A stretch of DNA of 64,000 nt from NCBI RefSeq assembly GCF_900115095.1, contig NZ_FOVH01000028.1, forward strand, positions 1 through 64,000, written 5' to 3'. Of this stretch, positions 40,800 through 50,028 are shown piece by piece. The notes beneath the pieces were generated by a model. That model ran no database searches. It was not told the origin of the DNA and saw only the letters and a program-made list of their open reading frames with translations. Positions within the stretch are counted from its first letter, which is position 1. Each line of letters opens with the position of its first letter. This DNA comes from Actinomadura madurae. Its GTDB lineage: Bacteria; Actinomycetota; Actinomycetes; Streptosporangiales; Streptosporangiaceae. Position numbers and translations under genes: made by a program.

Positions 40800-41782
40800 C
40801 CGAGCGCTCTCCTCTCCGTCCCCGTTCTCGTTCCGCCGCCCAGTTCGGGCAGCACGGCGGTTCCGACCAGCCGCAGCGTCCGCCCGGCCACCTCGGGCGG
40901 CGTCCCGTGCGGCGCGACCCTCAGCTGGACGGACGTGACGCCCGTCGACGCGTACCGCCGGAGCGCCGCCGCGACGTCGGCCGGGGACCCGACCAGCGGG
41001 AACTCGGGCGTCGCCGGCCCGTCGGGCCCCATCCACGCGCGCCGGGCGGTGTAGTAGTTCAGGACGGACGCGAAGTACCGGTCCGCCGTCTCCCGCGCCT
41101 GCTCCGCGTCCTCGGCCACCAGGCACAGGCGGGTGACCGCCACCTCGCCGCCTGCTCCGCCGCGGGCGTCCCAGTACTCGGCGGCGCGCGCCGCCAGGAG
41201 CTCGTCGCCGTAGTTGGTGGCGGCGTAGTAGCCGTCGCCGAGGGTCGCGGCCCGGGTCGCCGCCGCGCGGGTGCGCCCGCCGAGGAACATCGGCGGGCCT
41301 CCCGGCCGCGCGGGCGGCGGGGCGACCGGCACAGCGCCGGTCCCGCCGGTCCCGGTCGAGGCCGACCAGGTCTCGCGCAGCGCGGCGACCAGGGAGGCGA
41401 ACCACTCGCCCGGGCTCCGGCCGTCCGTGCCGCCGCCGAGCCGCTCCGCCAGGTCGGCGTTGCCGAGGGCGAGGCCGAGGGTGAACCGGCCGGCGCAGAG
41501 CTGGTCGAGCAGCGCCGCCTCGTAGGCCAGCCGCCGCGGCTCGTACGCGCGGGCCAGCAGCACCGCCGTGCCGAGCGGCAGGTCCGTGCGCCCGGCGAGA
41601 TGCGCGAGCACGATCAGCGCGGCCGGCAGGTGGAACGGCTCGGGCCGGACGTGGTAGCTCTCGCCCAGCCAGGCCGACGACAGCCCGTTCGCCTCGGCCG
41701 TCTCCAGCAGCCGCGCGGCGCGATCGACCTGGGGACGCGTCGCCGCGGCCGAGCCCAGGTCGATCGCCACCCCGAGCCTCAT
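40796..41782 (-). CDS. LLM-class flavin/F420-dependent oxidoreductase
   Basis: 328 residues with the luciferase-like barrel: AEANGLSSAWLGESYHVRP, LLDQLCAGRFTLGLALGN, PMFLGGRTRAAATRAATLGDGY. Cofactor (FMN or F420) cannot be told from the sequence. Positioned upstream of the cyclase in the same operon, so it presumably carries out a monooxygenation or hydride transfer before ring hydrolysis. Twelve bases follow the substrate-binding protein stop on this strand. Confidence 0.85.
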   Translation of the reverse strand: MRLGVAIDLGSAAATRPQVDRAARLLETAEANGLSSAWLGESYHVRPEPFHLPAALIVLAHLAGRTDLPLGTAVLLARAYEPRRLAYEAALLDQLCAGRFTLGLALGNADLAERLGGGTDGRSPGEWFASLVAALRETWSASTGTGGTGAVPVAPPPARPGGPPMFLGGRTRAAATRAATLGDGYYAATNYGDELLAARAAEYWDARGGAGGEVAVTRLCLVAEDAEQARETADRYFASVLNYYTARRAWMGPDGPATPEFPLVGSPADVAAALRRYASTGVTSVQLRVAPHGTPPEVAGRTLRLVGTAVLPELGGGTRTGTERRALG

Positions 41783-41794
41783 GCGCCCCCCATG

Positions 41795-42892
41795 TCAGGC
41801 CGCCTTCTTCGCGGCGGCGCGGACCTCGTCGTAGGGGAAGGCGTTGATCTTCGCGATCAGGTCGTCGGTGTAGATGTCGGTGGCCGGGAACTCCTTGTCG
41901 ATCAGCCCGGCGGTGGCCATGAACTTGACGGTGCCGGTGACGGCGGCGGGGTCCATCCGCCCCCAGGGGCCCTTCTCGCCCTCGGCGATGTTCATGCCGT
42001 CGAGCCGGACCTTCAGGACCTTGACCTGGCCGGCCAGCAGCTGGTCCTCCGGGACCGAGGACGACCCCTTCGTCTCGGGGTGCAGCTTCCAGAGGTCGCC
42101 CACCGCGGCCTCGGGACTGGCCTGCGCGAACACCGCGCCCTTGGCGAACGCCCTGCCAAGCCGGACGAGCAGGTCCTCCTTCTCCTTCAGGTCCTGCTTC
42201 TTCACCGCGAAGCCGCCGCCGAACAGGTTCTCGGTGCCGGGCACCGGGAGGGGCTTCAGCTTCACGCCCGCGTTCTCGACGATCTGGTACTGGGTGTCCC
42301 AGAGCGCCAGTGCGTCGACCTTGCCGCTCTTGATCGCGTTGAGCTGCTCGGCGCCGGCGCCGATCGGGACGAGTTTGACCGATTCCGGATCGAGGCCCTG
42401 CATCTTCATCGCCGTGCGGGCGAACGTCCCGCCGGAGCTGGCCACGGCGGTGACGCCGACGCGCTTGTCCTTGAGGTCGGCGACCGAGGTGATCGGGGAG
42501 TCCTGCGGGATCTTGAGGGTGTAGATCCAGCGCGTCCAGTACTGCGCGAAGTACGTCAGATCGGTGTTCCTGGCCTGCCCGATCGCGACGGGTTCCGGCG
42601 TCACCAGCCCGACGTCGATCTGGCCGGAGACCACCTGCTGGGCGGCCTGGGTACCGGACGGGAACAGCTGCACGTCGACGTCCAGGTTCTCCTGGGCGAA
42701 GAAGCCCCTGGCCTCGGAGACGGCGAGGGTGGCGAACCCGGCGTTCCAGCTCGGCGTGCTGATGCCGAGCCGGATCCGGTCACGGCCGTCGGCCGACTTG
42801 CCGCCGGACGAGCCGCCGCATCCGGCGAGCGCGAGCGCGGCCGCGACCAGCGCCGCGATCGGCGCCAGCCGGGCATATCCGTTGGTTTTCAC
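41795..42892 (-). CDS. ABC transporter substrate-binding lipoprotein, NitT/TauT (NMT1) type
   Basis: 365 residues. Lipobox ALALAGCGG fixes a lipidated Cys around residue 25. The mature protein begins RIRLGISTPSWNAGFATLAV, and DVGLVTPEPVAIGQA and VGVTAVASSGGTFARTAMKM fit the SsuA/TauA/ThiY-type fold that binds small organic anions or aromatic compounds. It is clearly a paralog of the next gene, sharing many blocks (ALWDTQYQIV, FGGGFAVK). The permease and ATPase are on the other strand at 46-48 kb. GTG start with GGGGG upstream. Confidence 0.93.
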   Translation of the reverse strand: MKTNGYARLAPIAALVAAALALAGCGGSSGGKSADGRDRIRLGISTPSWNAGFATLAVSEARGFFAQENLDVDVQLFPSGTQAAQQVVSGQIDVGLVTPEPVAIGQARNTDLTYFAQYWTRWIYTLKIPQDSPITSVADLKDKRVGVTAVASSGGTFARTAMKMQGLDPESVKLVPIGAGAEQLNAIKSGKVDALALWDTQYQIVENAGVKLKPLPVPGTENLFGGGFAVKKQDLKEKEDLLVRLGRAFAKGAVFAQASPEAAVGDLWKLHPETKGSSSVPEDQLLAGQVKVLKVRLDGMNIAEGEKGPWGRMDPAAVTGTVKFMATAGLIDKEFPATDIYTDDLIAKINAFPYDEVRAAAKKAA

Positions 42893-42976
42893 GAGGTCCC
42901 CCTAGCTGTGGACTGCTCGGATGGGGTGGGGAGGGAGGCGGGGGGGAACTGCACACCGTTCAGCGGGCGCGACCGT

Positions 42977-44062
42977 TCACTTCGCGTCCTTCGCCGCCGC
43001 GCGGATCTCGGCGAAGGAGAACTTGTTGATCTCGGGGATGAGGTCGTTGGTGAAGATGTCCGTCGCCGGGAAGGTCTTCTTGATCAGCCCGGCCTGCTGC
43101 ATGAAGGACACCGTGGCGGCGACGTTCTTCTCGTCCATCTCGCCCCAGCGGTCGCGACCGGGCTCGACGCCCTGGCCGTCCATGCGGACCTGGAGTACCT
43201 TGACCTGCCCGTCCAGCACGGCGTCCTCGGACGTGGACGCCGGGCCCTTGGCCTCCGGGTGCAGCGTCCACAGGTCGCGGACGGCGGCGCGCGGGTTCGC
43301 CTGGGCGAACACCATGGCCTTGGCCATGGCCCGGCCGAAGCGGACCAGGTCGTCCCGCCGCTTCTCGACGACGTCGTCCTTGACCGCGAAGCCGCCGCCG
43401 AACAGGCCCTCCGTCGAGGCGACCGGCAGCGGGGTGAGGCCGATGCCGGCGTTGCGCACGATCTGGTACTGGGTGTCCCAGAGGCCGAGCGCGTCGACCT
43501 TGCCGGTCTTGATCGCGTTGATCTGCTCCGATCCCCCGCCGATCGGGATGAACTTGACCGTGCCGGCGTCCAGCCCCTCCATCTTCATGGCGGTCCGGAC
43601 GAACGTGGTGCCCGAGCTCGCCACGGCGGTGACGCCGACGCGCTTGCCGGGCAGATCCCGGATGCCGCGGACGCTCGACCCGGCGGGGACCTGGATATTG
43701 GAGATCCACTTGGGGTAGTAGCCGGCGAAGTAGACGAGCCTGGTGCCCTTCTCCCGCCCGATGCCGACCGGTTCCGCGGTCATCAGGCCGATGTCGGTCT
43801 GGCCCGCGATGACCTGCTGGGCGACCTGGGTACCGGAGGCGAACGTCGAGATCCGGACGTCCACCTTCTCCGCGGCGAAGTACTTGCGCGCCTCGGCGAC
43901 GGCCAGCGTCGCGAACCCGGAGTTCCAGGTCGGGGTGGCGATCGCCAGCTTGAGCACGGTCCGGCCGTCGGCCGTGGTCTCCGGCTCGGACGACCCGCAC
44001 GAGACGGCGGTGGTCGCCGCCAGGATGACCGCGGCCATCCCGGCCAAGGGCTTGAGTCTCAT
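42977..44062 (-). CDS. ABC transporter substrate-binding lipoprotein, NitT/TauT type, paralog
   Basis: 361 residues. Lipobox TTAVSCGS at the N-terminus. Paralogous to the previous gene over the full length (LAIATPTWNSGFATLAVAEA, VGVTAVASSGTTFVRTAMKM, LGLWDTQYQIVRNAG). The tandem pair implies two binding specificities for one transporter core. It lies between the DUF6282 gene and the other binding protein. About 40 bases separate it from the former. Confidence 0.93.
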   Translation of the reverse strand: MRLKPLAGMAAVILAATTAVSCGSSEPETTADGRTVLKLAIATPTWNSGFATLAVAEARKYFAAEKVDVRISTFASGTQVAQQVIAGQTDIGLMTAEPVGIGREKGTRLVYFAGYYPKWISNIQVPAGSSVRGIRDLPGKRVGVTAVASSGTTFVRTAMKMEGLDAGTVKFIPIGGGSEQINAIKTGKVDALGLWDTQYQIVRNAGIGLTPLPVASTEGLFGGGFAVKDDVVEKRRDDLVRFGRAMAKAMVFAQANPRAAVRDLWTLHPEAKGPASTSEDAVLDGQVKVLQVRMDGQGVEPGRDRWGEMDEKNVAATVSFMQQAGLIKKTFPATDIFTNDLIPEINKFSFAEIRAAAKDAK

Positions 44063-44105
44063 GTCCCGTCCTTCCGTCAGGAGGGGGTGGTGTGGTCGTC
44101 GGGGT

Positions 44106-44996
44106 TCAGTCGTCCAGGCCCAGCAGGTAGGCGGGGTTGACGCAGGTGATCTGCCGCAGGGCCGCCTCGCCGAGCCCGAGGTCGAGCAGCGCCGACCCGA
44201 CCCGGATGAAGGCGTCGACGGGCAGCGGCCGGTTCGCCTGGCCGAGGTCGGAGGCGAGGACGGTGCGCTCGGGCCCGATCGTCTCGATCCAGGTGAGCAG
44301 GGTCTTCGGGTCCCACTTGCGGTAGCCCTCGGGGTCGTACATGCCGACCTCGTGCTCGACGTAGGCCCCGCCGCGCACGAGGTCCAGGCACTGCTCGGGC
44401 TCGGCGCCGATGACGAAGTTCGGATGGTTGATGACCATGCGGTTGACCCCGCGGTTCCTGCCCTCCTCGAAGAGCTGGGCGATGGTCTCCGGCGGGAGGT
44501 GGCCGCCGCTGAGCATCGTGTCGGTCTCGGCGATGAGGTCGAGGACCTCGTGGACCTCGGGGATGAGGCCGCCGGCGTCGTCGAGGACGTCCACCCGCGC
44601 GGACGGGACGTCGACGGTCGCGGTCGGGAACCCGCCGCCCTCCGGATGGCACTCGATGTGCCGTCCGGAGGAGAAGGTCGGGAACCAGACGGCCTTCCCG
44701 CCCATGCGCAGGCACATCGCCACGGCGAACGGGTTGATGCCGCCGACCTGGCTGTTGAGCGCGATCCCCCCGAACACCCGCGTCGAGCTCCTGGCGAGCC
44801 TGTCGCCCATCGCGAGCAGGTCCATCACCGTGTTGTGGTGGTGCGACTTGACCAGGATCGCCCGCATCTCCAGCCGTTCGCCGTCGGCGGCGGCGTCCGC
44901 ATGGTCGAAGCGCCGGGGAAACGGGTTCGGCCCCGAATGGCAGTGCAGGTCGATCGCTCCGCGCAACACGGTGGTGATCGCGCTGGGTCCGGGCAT
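44106..44996 (-). CDS. DUF6282 amidohydrolase-like protein
   Basis: 296 residues. Begins IDLHCHSGPNPFPRRFDHAD, with ILVKSHHHNTVMDLL and a later INHPNFVIGAE and LASDLGQANRPL. This His/Asp pattern is that of an amidohydrolase-type TIM barrel, recognised from genomes as DUF6282. The reaction is unknown. ATG at 44996 preceded by GGAGG seven bases away. First gene of the minus-strand operon, divergent from IclR. Confidence 0.78.
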   Translation of the reverse strand: MPGPSAITTVLRGAIDLHCHSGPNPFPRRFDHADAAADGERLEMRAILVKSHHHNTVMDLLAMGDRLARSSTRVFGGIALNSQVGGINPFAVAMCLRMGGKAVWFPTFSSGRHIECHPEGGGFPTATVDVPSARVDVLDDAGGLIPEVHEVLDLIAETDTMLSGGHLPPETIAQLFEEGRNRGVNRMVINHPNFVIGAEPEQCLDLVRGGAYVEHEVGMYDPEGYRKWDPKTLLTWIETIGPERTVLASDLGQANRPLPVDAFIRVGSALLDLGLGEAALRQITCVNPAYLLGLDD

Positions 44997-45009
44997 CGGC
45001 AACCTCCTC

Positions 45010-45248
45010 GATGTTCGCGATGCACACTAACTGCCCACTTTGTGAACGTCAACGGTCGACCTGCGAATTCGCGTCCGCCCCCGACCGCGCGCCATCTCTT
45101 CTCATCCAAGAGGGGCCGAGGCCTCGGTTTCAGCACGCACGCTTGAGCGGAACGCGATCGATCCAGCGACCGGAAGGACGACCTCGCCGCACCCTTGCGT
45201 GAGGCAGGTCACTTTGCTACTCTCCGGGCCATACATAATGTGAACATC
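45010..45248. promoter_or_regulatory. Divergent IclR promoter with repeated TGTGAAC(G/A)TC element
   Basis: The 302 bases between the DUF6282 and IclR starts contain TGTGAACGTC at 45041-45050 and TGTGAACATC at 45239-45248, plus an inverted half-match GATGTTCGCG at 45010-45019. No gene is visible in the region. Each copy lies near one of the two divergent starts. Inference: IclR operators. Confidence 0.5.
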
Positions 45249-45298
45249 GAGTGCGGATGTTGACCGAAGCGCCGAGCGCGTGGCCAAGGGGGAAGTGC

Positions 45299-46072
45299 AT
45301 GGCGGAGCAGGGCCAGTCCGACATCCAGGCCGTGAGCCGGATGGCCCAGATACTGCGCCTGTTCGGGCCCGACGCGCCGGAGCTGTCGGTGTCGGAGGCG
45401 ACCGAGCGGCTCCAGCTCAACCGGACCACGGTGCACCGGTATCTGACGTCGATGACCGCGGCCGGCCTGCTCGACCGCGGCAGCCGGCCGGCGAGCTACA
45501 CCCCGGGCGGGCTGATCGTCCAGCTCGGCGCCTTCGCCATCGGGCAGCGGCGCATCATCCAGCTCGCCCCCGACTACCTGCGGGAGCTGACCGAGCAGAC
45601 GGGCGTCACGTCCGTGCTGTCGCTGTGGGGGCCGTCCGGCCCGGTGGTGTCGCTCGTCGAGGAGGACGTCGTGCACGGGACGATCGTCACGGTGCGCGTC
45701 GGCTCGCAGCTGCCCCTCGTCACCGCGCAGGCCGTCGCGTTCCTCGCCTACCTGCCCGACCAGCTCCAGGTCGACCGGCTGCTGGCGTCCCTGCCGGTGG
45801 CCCAGCGCGCCGGGCTGATCGACCGGATCGCCACCACCCGCGAGATCGGGCTGAGCATCTATCCGGCCAACCGCCGCGGCATCAGCGTCATCGCGGCGCC
45901 GGTGTTCGCCGACTCGGGGGTCTGCGCCACGATCGCGGCGATCGGCACCGACCGGATGCTGCCCTCGGCCCCCGACGCCCGGGCGCCCCTCGCCGTCCGG
46001 GAGACCGCCGTGACCCTGACCAAGGAGATGGGCGGAGCGTGGCCCGTCTCCGACAGCGAACCGAGCGACTAG
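45299..46072 (+). CDS. IclR-family transcriptional regulator
   Basis: 257 residues. N-terminal winged HTH (AVSRMAQILRLFGPDAPELSV, LQLNRTTVHRYLTSMTAAGLL) and IclR effector domain (VTSVLSLWGPSGPVVSLVEED, GISVIAAPVFADSGVCATI). IclR proteins govern aromatic and carboxylate catabolism. ATG at 45299 with AAGGGGGAA five bases before; an upstream ATG (45257) has no site. It probably controls both divergent operons. Confidence 0.92.
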   Translation: MAEQGQSDIQAVSRMAQILRLFGPDAPELSVSEATERLQLNRTTVHRYLTSMTAAGLLDRGSRPASYTPGGLIVQLGAFAIGQRRIIQLAPDYLRELTEQTGVTSVLSLWGPSGPVVSLVEEDVVHGTIVTVRVGSQLPLVTAQAVAFLAYLPDQLQVDRLLASLPVAQRAGLIDRIATTREIGLSIYPANRRGISVIAAPVFADSGVCATIAAIGTDRMLPSAPDARAPLAVRETAVTLTKEMGGAWPVSDSEPSD

Positions 46073-46094
46073 CCCGAGCGATTAGGACGACAGC

Positions 46095-46895
46095 ATGCCC
46101 ACCCCATCGCACCCGCCGACCGTCACCGACGTCGCCGTCGAACTCCACAACGTCTCCATGCGCTACCGCGCCAAGCGCGGCCGGACCGTCCTGGCGCTGG
46201 ACGATGTGAGCCTGTCCGTCCCCGAGGGGCAGTTCGTCTCGATCGTCGGCCCGAGCGGCTGCGGCAAGAGCACCCTGCTCAAGATCGTCATGGGCCTCAC
46301 CCGGCAGACCGAGGGCGAGGTGTCCTTCGGATCCGCCCGCAGCCACGAGAACCTGCTGGGGATGGTCTTCCAGCAGCCGCTGCTGCTGCCGTGGCGCACC
46401 GTCGCGAAGAACATGATGATCTCCCACGACGTCGGGCCCAAGCGGCCCCGCGCCGACCTCGACAAGCGCGTGGCCGACCAGCTGGACATGCTGGGCCTGC
46501 GCGACTTCGCCGACCAGTACCCGACCGAGCTGTCCGGCGGCATGCAGCAGCGCGTCGGCATCGGCCGCGCCCTCCTGCACGACCCCCGGATCCTGCTGAT
46601 GGACGAGCCGTTCGGCGCCCTGGACGCGATGACCCGCGACCAGATGGGCCTCGACCTGCTCGACATCTGGGAGCGGGACCGCAAGACCGTCCTGTTCGTC
46701 ACCCACAGCATCCCGGAGGCCGTGCTCCTGTCGGACCGGGTCGTCGTCATGACCCCGCGGCCCGGCCGCATCGCCGAGGTCATCGACGTCGGCCTGGCCC
46801 GTCCCCGGCGCCTGGAGGACATCAACACACCGGAGTTCGGCGACATCGCCTCCCGCATCCGCATCCTGCTCAACTCCGAGCACAGCGCTCACTAG
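46095..46895 (+). CDS. ABC transporter ATP-binding protein, NitT/TauT type
   Basis: 266 residues. Walker A VGPSGCGKST, Q-loop MVFQQPLLLPWRTV, signature LSGGMQQRVGIGRALL, Walker B ILLMDEPFGALD and switch VTHSIPEAVLLSDR are complete. It drives import with the permease eight bases downstream. Closest styles are SsuB/TauB/NrtD. It follows IclR by 22 bases and is probably co-transcribed with it. Confidence 0.95.
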   Translation: MPTPSHPPTVTDVAVELHNVSMRYRAKRGRTVLALDDVSLSVPEGQFVSIVGPSGCGKSTLLKIVMGLTRQTEGEVSFGSARSHENLLGMVFQQPLLLPWRTVAKNMMISHDVGPKRPRADLDKRVADQLDMLGLRDFADQYPTELSGGMQQRVGIGRALLHDPRILLMDEPFGALDAMTRDQMGLDLLDIWERDRKTVLFVTHSIPEAVLLSDRVVVMTPRPGRIAEVIDVGLARPRRLEDINTPEFGDIASRIRILLNSEHSAH

Positions 46896-46903
46896 GGGTG
46901 ATC

Positions 46904-47791
46904 ATGAAACACGGCAACACGCGGGCGGCCGAACGGGTCCCGTCCGGCACCAAGGCGGACGACGGCGCGATCCGCGCACCCCTGCGCCGCACGGCGGCCG
47001 GGCAGGCGCCCCGGCGCCAGGTCCCCGGATTCGTGCTCAGCTGGGGGCTGTTCCTCATCCTCATCGGCCTGTGGCAGTTCGTCGTCCGGGCCTTCGACGT
47101 GTCGATCGTGCTCGTGCCGGCCCCGTCCGACGTCGTGCGCTCGCTCATCGACGGCCTGGAGAGCGGCTTCCTGCTGGAGCACATGTGGGTCACGCTGAAG
47201 GAGATCCTGATCGGCTTCGGCCTCGCCATCGGCCTGGCGCTGGTGTCGGCGGCGCTGATCACCCAGTTCCGGATCGTCGACAAGGCGTTCCTGCCGATCC
47301 TCGTGCTGATCCAGACCATTCCCAAGGTCGCCATGGCGCCGCTGCTGCTGATGTGGTTCGGCATCGGGATGACGTCCAAGGTCCTGACGATCGCGCTGAT
47401 CGCCTACTTCCCCCTGCTCGTCAACTCCATCCTGGGGCTGCGCTCGGCCGAGCCCGAGCAGATCGAGATGCTGCGGTCGTTCGGCGCCGGCGAGTTCCAG
47501 ATCCTGCGCCGGCTGCGGCTGCCCTCGGCGCTGCCGCACATCTTCGCGGGGCTCGACGTCGCGGTGATCCTCTCGGTCACCGGCGCCATCGTCGCCGAGT
47601 TCGTCGGCGCCACCGCGGGACTCGGCTACACGATCCAGGCCACCAACTTCAACATGGACGTGGCCAGGACGTTCGCCGTGGTGGTGCTGCTGTCGGTCAT
47701 CGGCATGAGCCTGCACGCGGTCGTCGTCACGGCCAACCGCTGGCTGGTGTTCTGGGCGCCGTCCAGGAAGGAACACGCCCGCGACCTCTGA
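46904..47791 (+). CDS. ABC transporter permease, NitT/TauT type
   Basis: 295 residues. Six membrane helices (first GLFLILIGLWQFVVRAFDV) and the EAA loop EQIEMLRSFGAGEFQILRRL followed by PSALPHIFAGLDVAVI mark the inner-membrane subunit. A 40-residue polar N-terminal tail is longer than usual. Works with the ATPase upstream and the two lipoproteins from the divergent operon. GGGGTG precedes the ATG. Confidence 0.94.
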   Translation: MKHGNTRAAERVPSGTKADDGAIRAPLRRTAAGQAPRRQVPGFVLSWGLFLILIGLWQFVVRAFDVSIVLVPAPSDVVRSLIDGLESGFLLEHMWVTLKEILIGFGLAIGLALVSAALITQFRIVDKAFLPILVLIQTIPKVAMAPLLLMWFGIGMTSKVLTIALIAYFPLLVNSILGLRSAEPEQIEMLRSFGAGEFQILRRLRLPSALPHIFAGLDVAVILSVTGAIVAEFVGATAGLGYTIQATNFNMDVARTFAVVVLLSVIGMSLHAVVVTANRWLVFWAPSRKEHARDL

Positions 47792-47883
47792 CCTCCCGGA
47801 CCCCCTCCCCCGCTGGGACTCCCGGCCGGGGTCGATGCGAGCATTGCTCCGTTGGAGCGGCGCGTCGAGCATCGGAGGCATCG

Positions 47884-49116
47884 ATGCGGGTGATCTCGGA
47901 GGAGCGCCTCGGCGCCGTCCTGGCGGACCTGCCGGGACGGCCCAGGGTGGTGGCCGGCGGCAACTTCGCCACCCCGCGGCGGATCCTGTCGATCCTGGAC
48001 GGGGCACTCCCCGAGTACCGGCTCTTCATGCTGAACGCCCAGGGCGACCTGCCGGACCGCGACGGGGTGGTGCTGGAGACCCCGTTCGTCGGAGCCGGGA
48101 TGCGCGGCCGGAGCAACCTGCGCTACTTCCCGTCGCGGCTGTCCCTGGTCCCGAACCTCCTGCGCGACTCGCTGCCGCCGGAGGTGGTGGTGGTACAGAC
48201 GTCCGTCCCCTCGGACGGCACGGTCTCGCTCGGCATCGAGGTGAACATCCTGCCCGCCGCCATCGAGGCCGTGCGGGCCCGCGGCGGGCTCGTGGTCGCC
48301 CAGCTGAACCCGCGGATGCCCTACACCTACGGGGACGCCGTCCTCACCACCGACGAGATCGACTACGCCGTCGAGAGCGACGAGCCGCTCGCCGTCCCCG
48401 CGACGCGCCCGCCCGGCGAGGTCGCGACCGAGATCGGGCGGCGGGTCGCGCGGCTGGTCCCCGAGCACGCGACGCTGCAACTCGGCATCGGCGGCATCCC
48501 CGACGCCGTGCTGGCCTCCCTCCTGGACCGGCGCGGCCTCGGGGTGTGGTCGGAGATGTTCAGCGACGGCGTCCTGTCCCTGGAGAAGGCCGGGGCGCTC
48601 GACACCGCCACCCCCATCACCGCCTCGTTCGCCTTCGGCACCCGCGAACTCTACGACTGGGCCGACCGCAACGAGCGCGTCCGGATGCTGCGCACGGAGA
48701 AGACCAACGACCCCAGCCTGATCGCCCGGCGGCCCCGGCTGATCTCGGTGAACTCCGCCCTCCAGGTCGACCTGTACGCCCAGGCCAACGCCAGCCGGGT
48801 CCGCGGCGTCATCTACTCGGGCTTCGGCGGCCAGACCGACTTCGTCGTCGGCGCCCTGCACTCCCCCGGCGGGCACGCGATCATCGCGCTCCCGTCCTGG
48901 CATCCCCGCGCCGACGTCTCCACCGTCATCCCGAGGCTGGCCGGGCCGGTCACCTCGTTCCAGCACAGCTACATCGTCAGCGAGCAGGGCACCGCCACCG
49001 TCTGGGGACGGGACGCCGCGTCCCAGGCCCAGCAGATCGTGGACGAGGTCGCCCACCCCTCCGCCCGCGACGGCCTCCGCGAGGAAGGCCGCCGGCTGGG
49101 CTTCCCCCTCCGGTGA
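47884..49116 (+). CDS. Acetyl-CoA hydrolase/4-hydroxybutyrate CoA-transferase family protein
   Basis: 410 residues, single-chain CoA-transferase. LQLGIGGIPDAVLASLLDRR, the GVWSEMFSDGVLSLEKAGA motif, SVNSALQVDLYAQANAS and YSGFGGQTDFVVGA are typical. Transfers CoA between carboxylates or hydrolyses acyl-CoA. The ATG at 47884 has GGAGG six bases upstream. It links to the IclR operon after 92 bases, and may use a pathway acid as acceptor. Confidence 0.9.
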   Translation: MRVISEERLGAVLADLPGRPRVVAGGNFATPRRILSILDGALPEYRLFMLNAQGDLPDRDGVVLETPFVGAGMRGRSNLRYFPSRLSLVPNLLRDSLPPEVVVVQTSVPSDGTVSLGIEVNILPAAIEAVRARGGLVVAQLNPRMPYTYGDAVLTTDEIDYAVESDEPLAVPATRPPGEVATEIGRRVARLVPEHATLQLGIGGIPDAVLASLLDRRGLGVWSEMFSDGVLSLEKAGALDTATPITASFAFGTRELYDWADRNERVRMLRTEKTNDPSLIARRPRLISVNSALQVDLYAQANASRVRGVIYSGFGGQTDFVVGALHSPGGHAIIALPSWHPRADVSTVIPRLAGPVTSFQHSYIVSEQGTATVWGRDAASQAQQIVDEVAHPSARDGLREEGRRLGFPLR

Positions 49117-49123
49117 CGTCCCG

Positions 49124-49996
49124 GTGAACGGCCTGGCCCTCTCGCTCGTCCTCGTCGCGGCCGTGGTGCACGCGATCTGGAACTTCTCCGCGAAGCGGGT
49201 CGGACGGGGCGGAGCGGAGTTCGTCTTCCTCTACTACACCGTCTCGGCCCTCGTGTTCGCGCCGGCGGCGGCGGTCTTCCTGATGGCCGAGCCGCAGCGT
49301 CCTCAATGGACGTGGCTGCTCGCCGCGCTGGTCACCGCGGCCCTGCACGTGGCGTACGGGGTCGTGCTGCAGCGCGGGTACGCCACCGGCGACCTGTCGG
49401 TGGTGTACCCGCTGGCCAGGGGCACCGGGCCGCTGCTGTCGGTGCTGGTCGCGGTCCTCTTCCTCGGTGAGCGCCCCGGCCGGCCCGGCCTGGTCGGCGC
49501 GCTGCTGGTGATCGCCGGTGTGCTGGTGGTCAGCACCGGCGCGCCCGCGGCGGACGACGCCTCGCCCGCCCGGCGCCGCGCGGGTGTCTTCTACGGCGTG
49601 CTGACCGGGTTCACGATCGCGGGCTACACGCTCTGGGACGCGCACTCCGTCACGACCCTGGCGGTCCCGCCGCTGGTCTACTTCGGCTCCGGGGCGCTCG
49701 CCCAGAGCCTGCTCCTCGCGCCGTACGCGCTGCGCAACCGGGCGCGGACCACCGGGCTGTGGCGGGACCACCGCCGCCAGGTGCTGACCATCGGCCTGCT
49801 GTCGCCGGTGGCCTACCTGCTCGTGCTCTTCGCGCTCCAGATCGCGCCGGTCAGCCTGGTCGCCCCCGCACGGGAGCTGAGCATCGTGCTCGGCGGGCTG
49901 GCCGCATGGCGCGTGCTGGGCGAGACCAACGCCGTCCGGCGCCTGGCGGGCTCCCTGGTGGTGCTCGCCGGGATCGCCGCCATCGCGATGGCCTGA
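49124..49996 (+). CDS. EamA/DMT-family transporter
   Basis: 290 residues, ten helices in two EamA halves. LVLVAAVVHAIWNFSAKRVG and LARGTGPLLSVLVAVLFLGE match the drug/metabolite transporter fold; VAYLLVLFALQIAPVSLVAPARE is in the second half. GTG start seven bases after the previous stop. It could export a pathway intermediate. The convergent hairpin lies directly after. Confidence 0.88.
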   Translation: MNGLALSLVLVAAVVHAIWNFSAKRVGRGGAEFVFLYYTVSALVFAPAAAVFLMAEPQRPQWTWLLAALVTAALHVAYGVVLQRGYATGDLSVVYPLARGTGPLLSVLVAVLFLGERPGRPGLVGALLVIAGVLVVSTGAPAADDASPARRRAGVFYGVLTGFTIAGYTLWDAHSVTTLAVPPLVYFGSGALAQSLLLAPYALRNRARTTGLWRDHRRQVLTIGLLSPVAYLLVLFALQIAPVSLVAPARELSIVLGGLAAWRVLGETNAVRRLAGSLVVLAGIAAIAMA

Positions 49997-50019
49997 CCCG
50001 CCGCCCGCACGGCGGCGGG
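49997..50019. terminator. Bidirectional hairpin between convergent genes
   Basis: CCCGCCGCC and GGCGGCGGG form a perfect nine-base stem with a five-base loop in the 32 bases between the EamA and APC permease stops. Confidence 0.65.
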
Positions 50020-50028
50020 CCACCGCCG

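Noticed and set aside
47626..49056. Long minus-strand frame opposite the CoA-transferase-like gene
   Set aside because: No recognisable motif and composition typical of an antisense frame; the plus strand codes a recognised enzyme.
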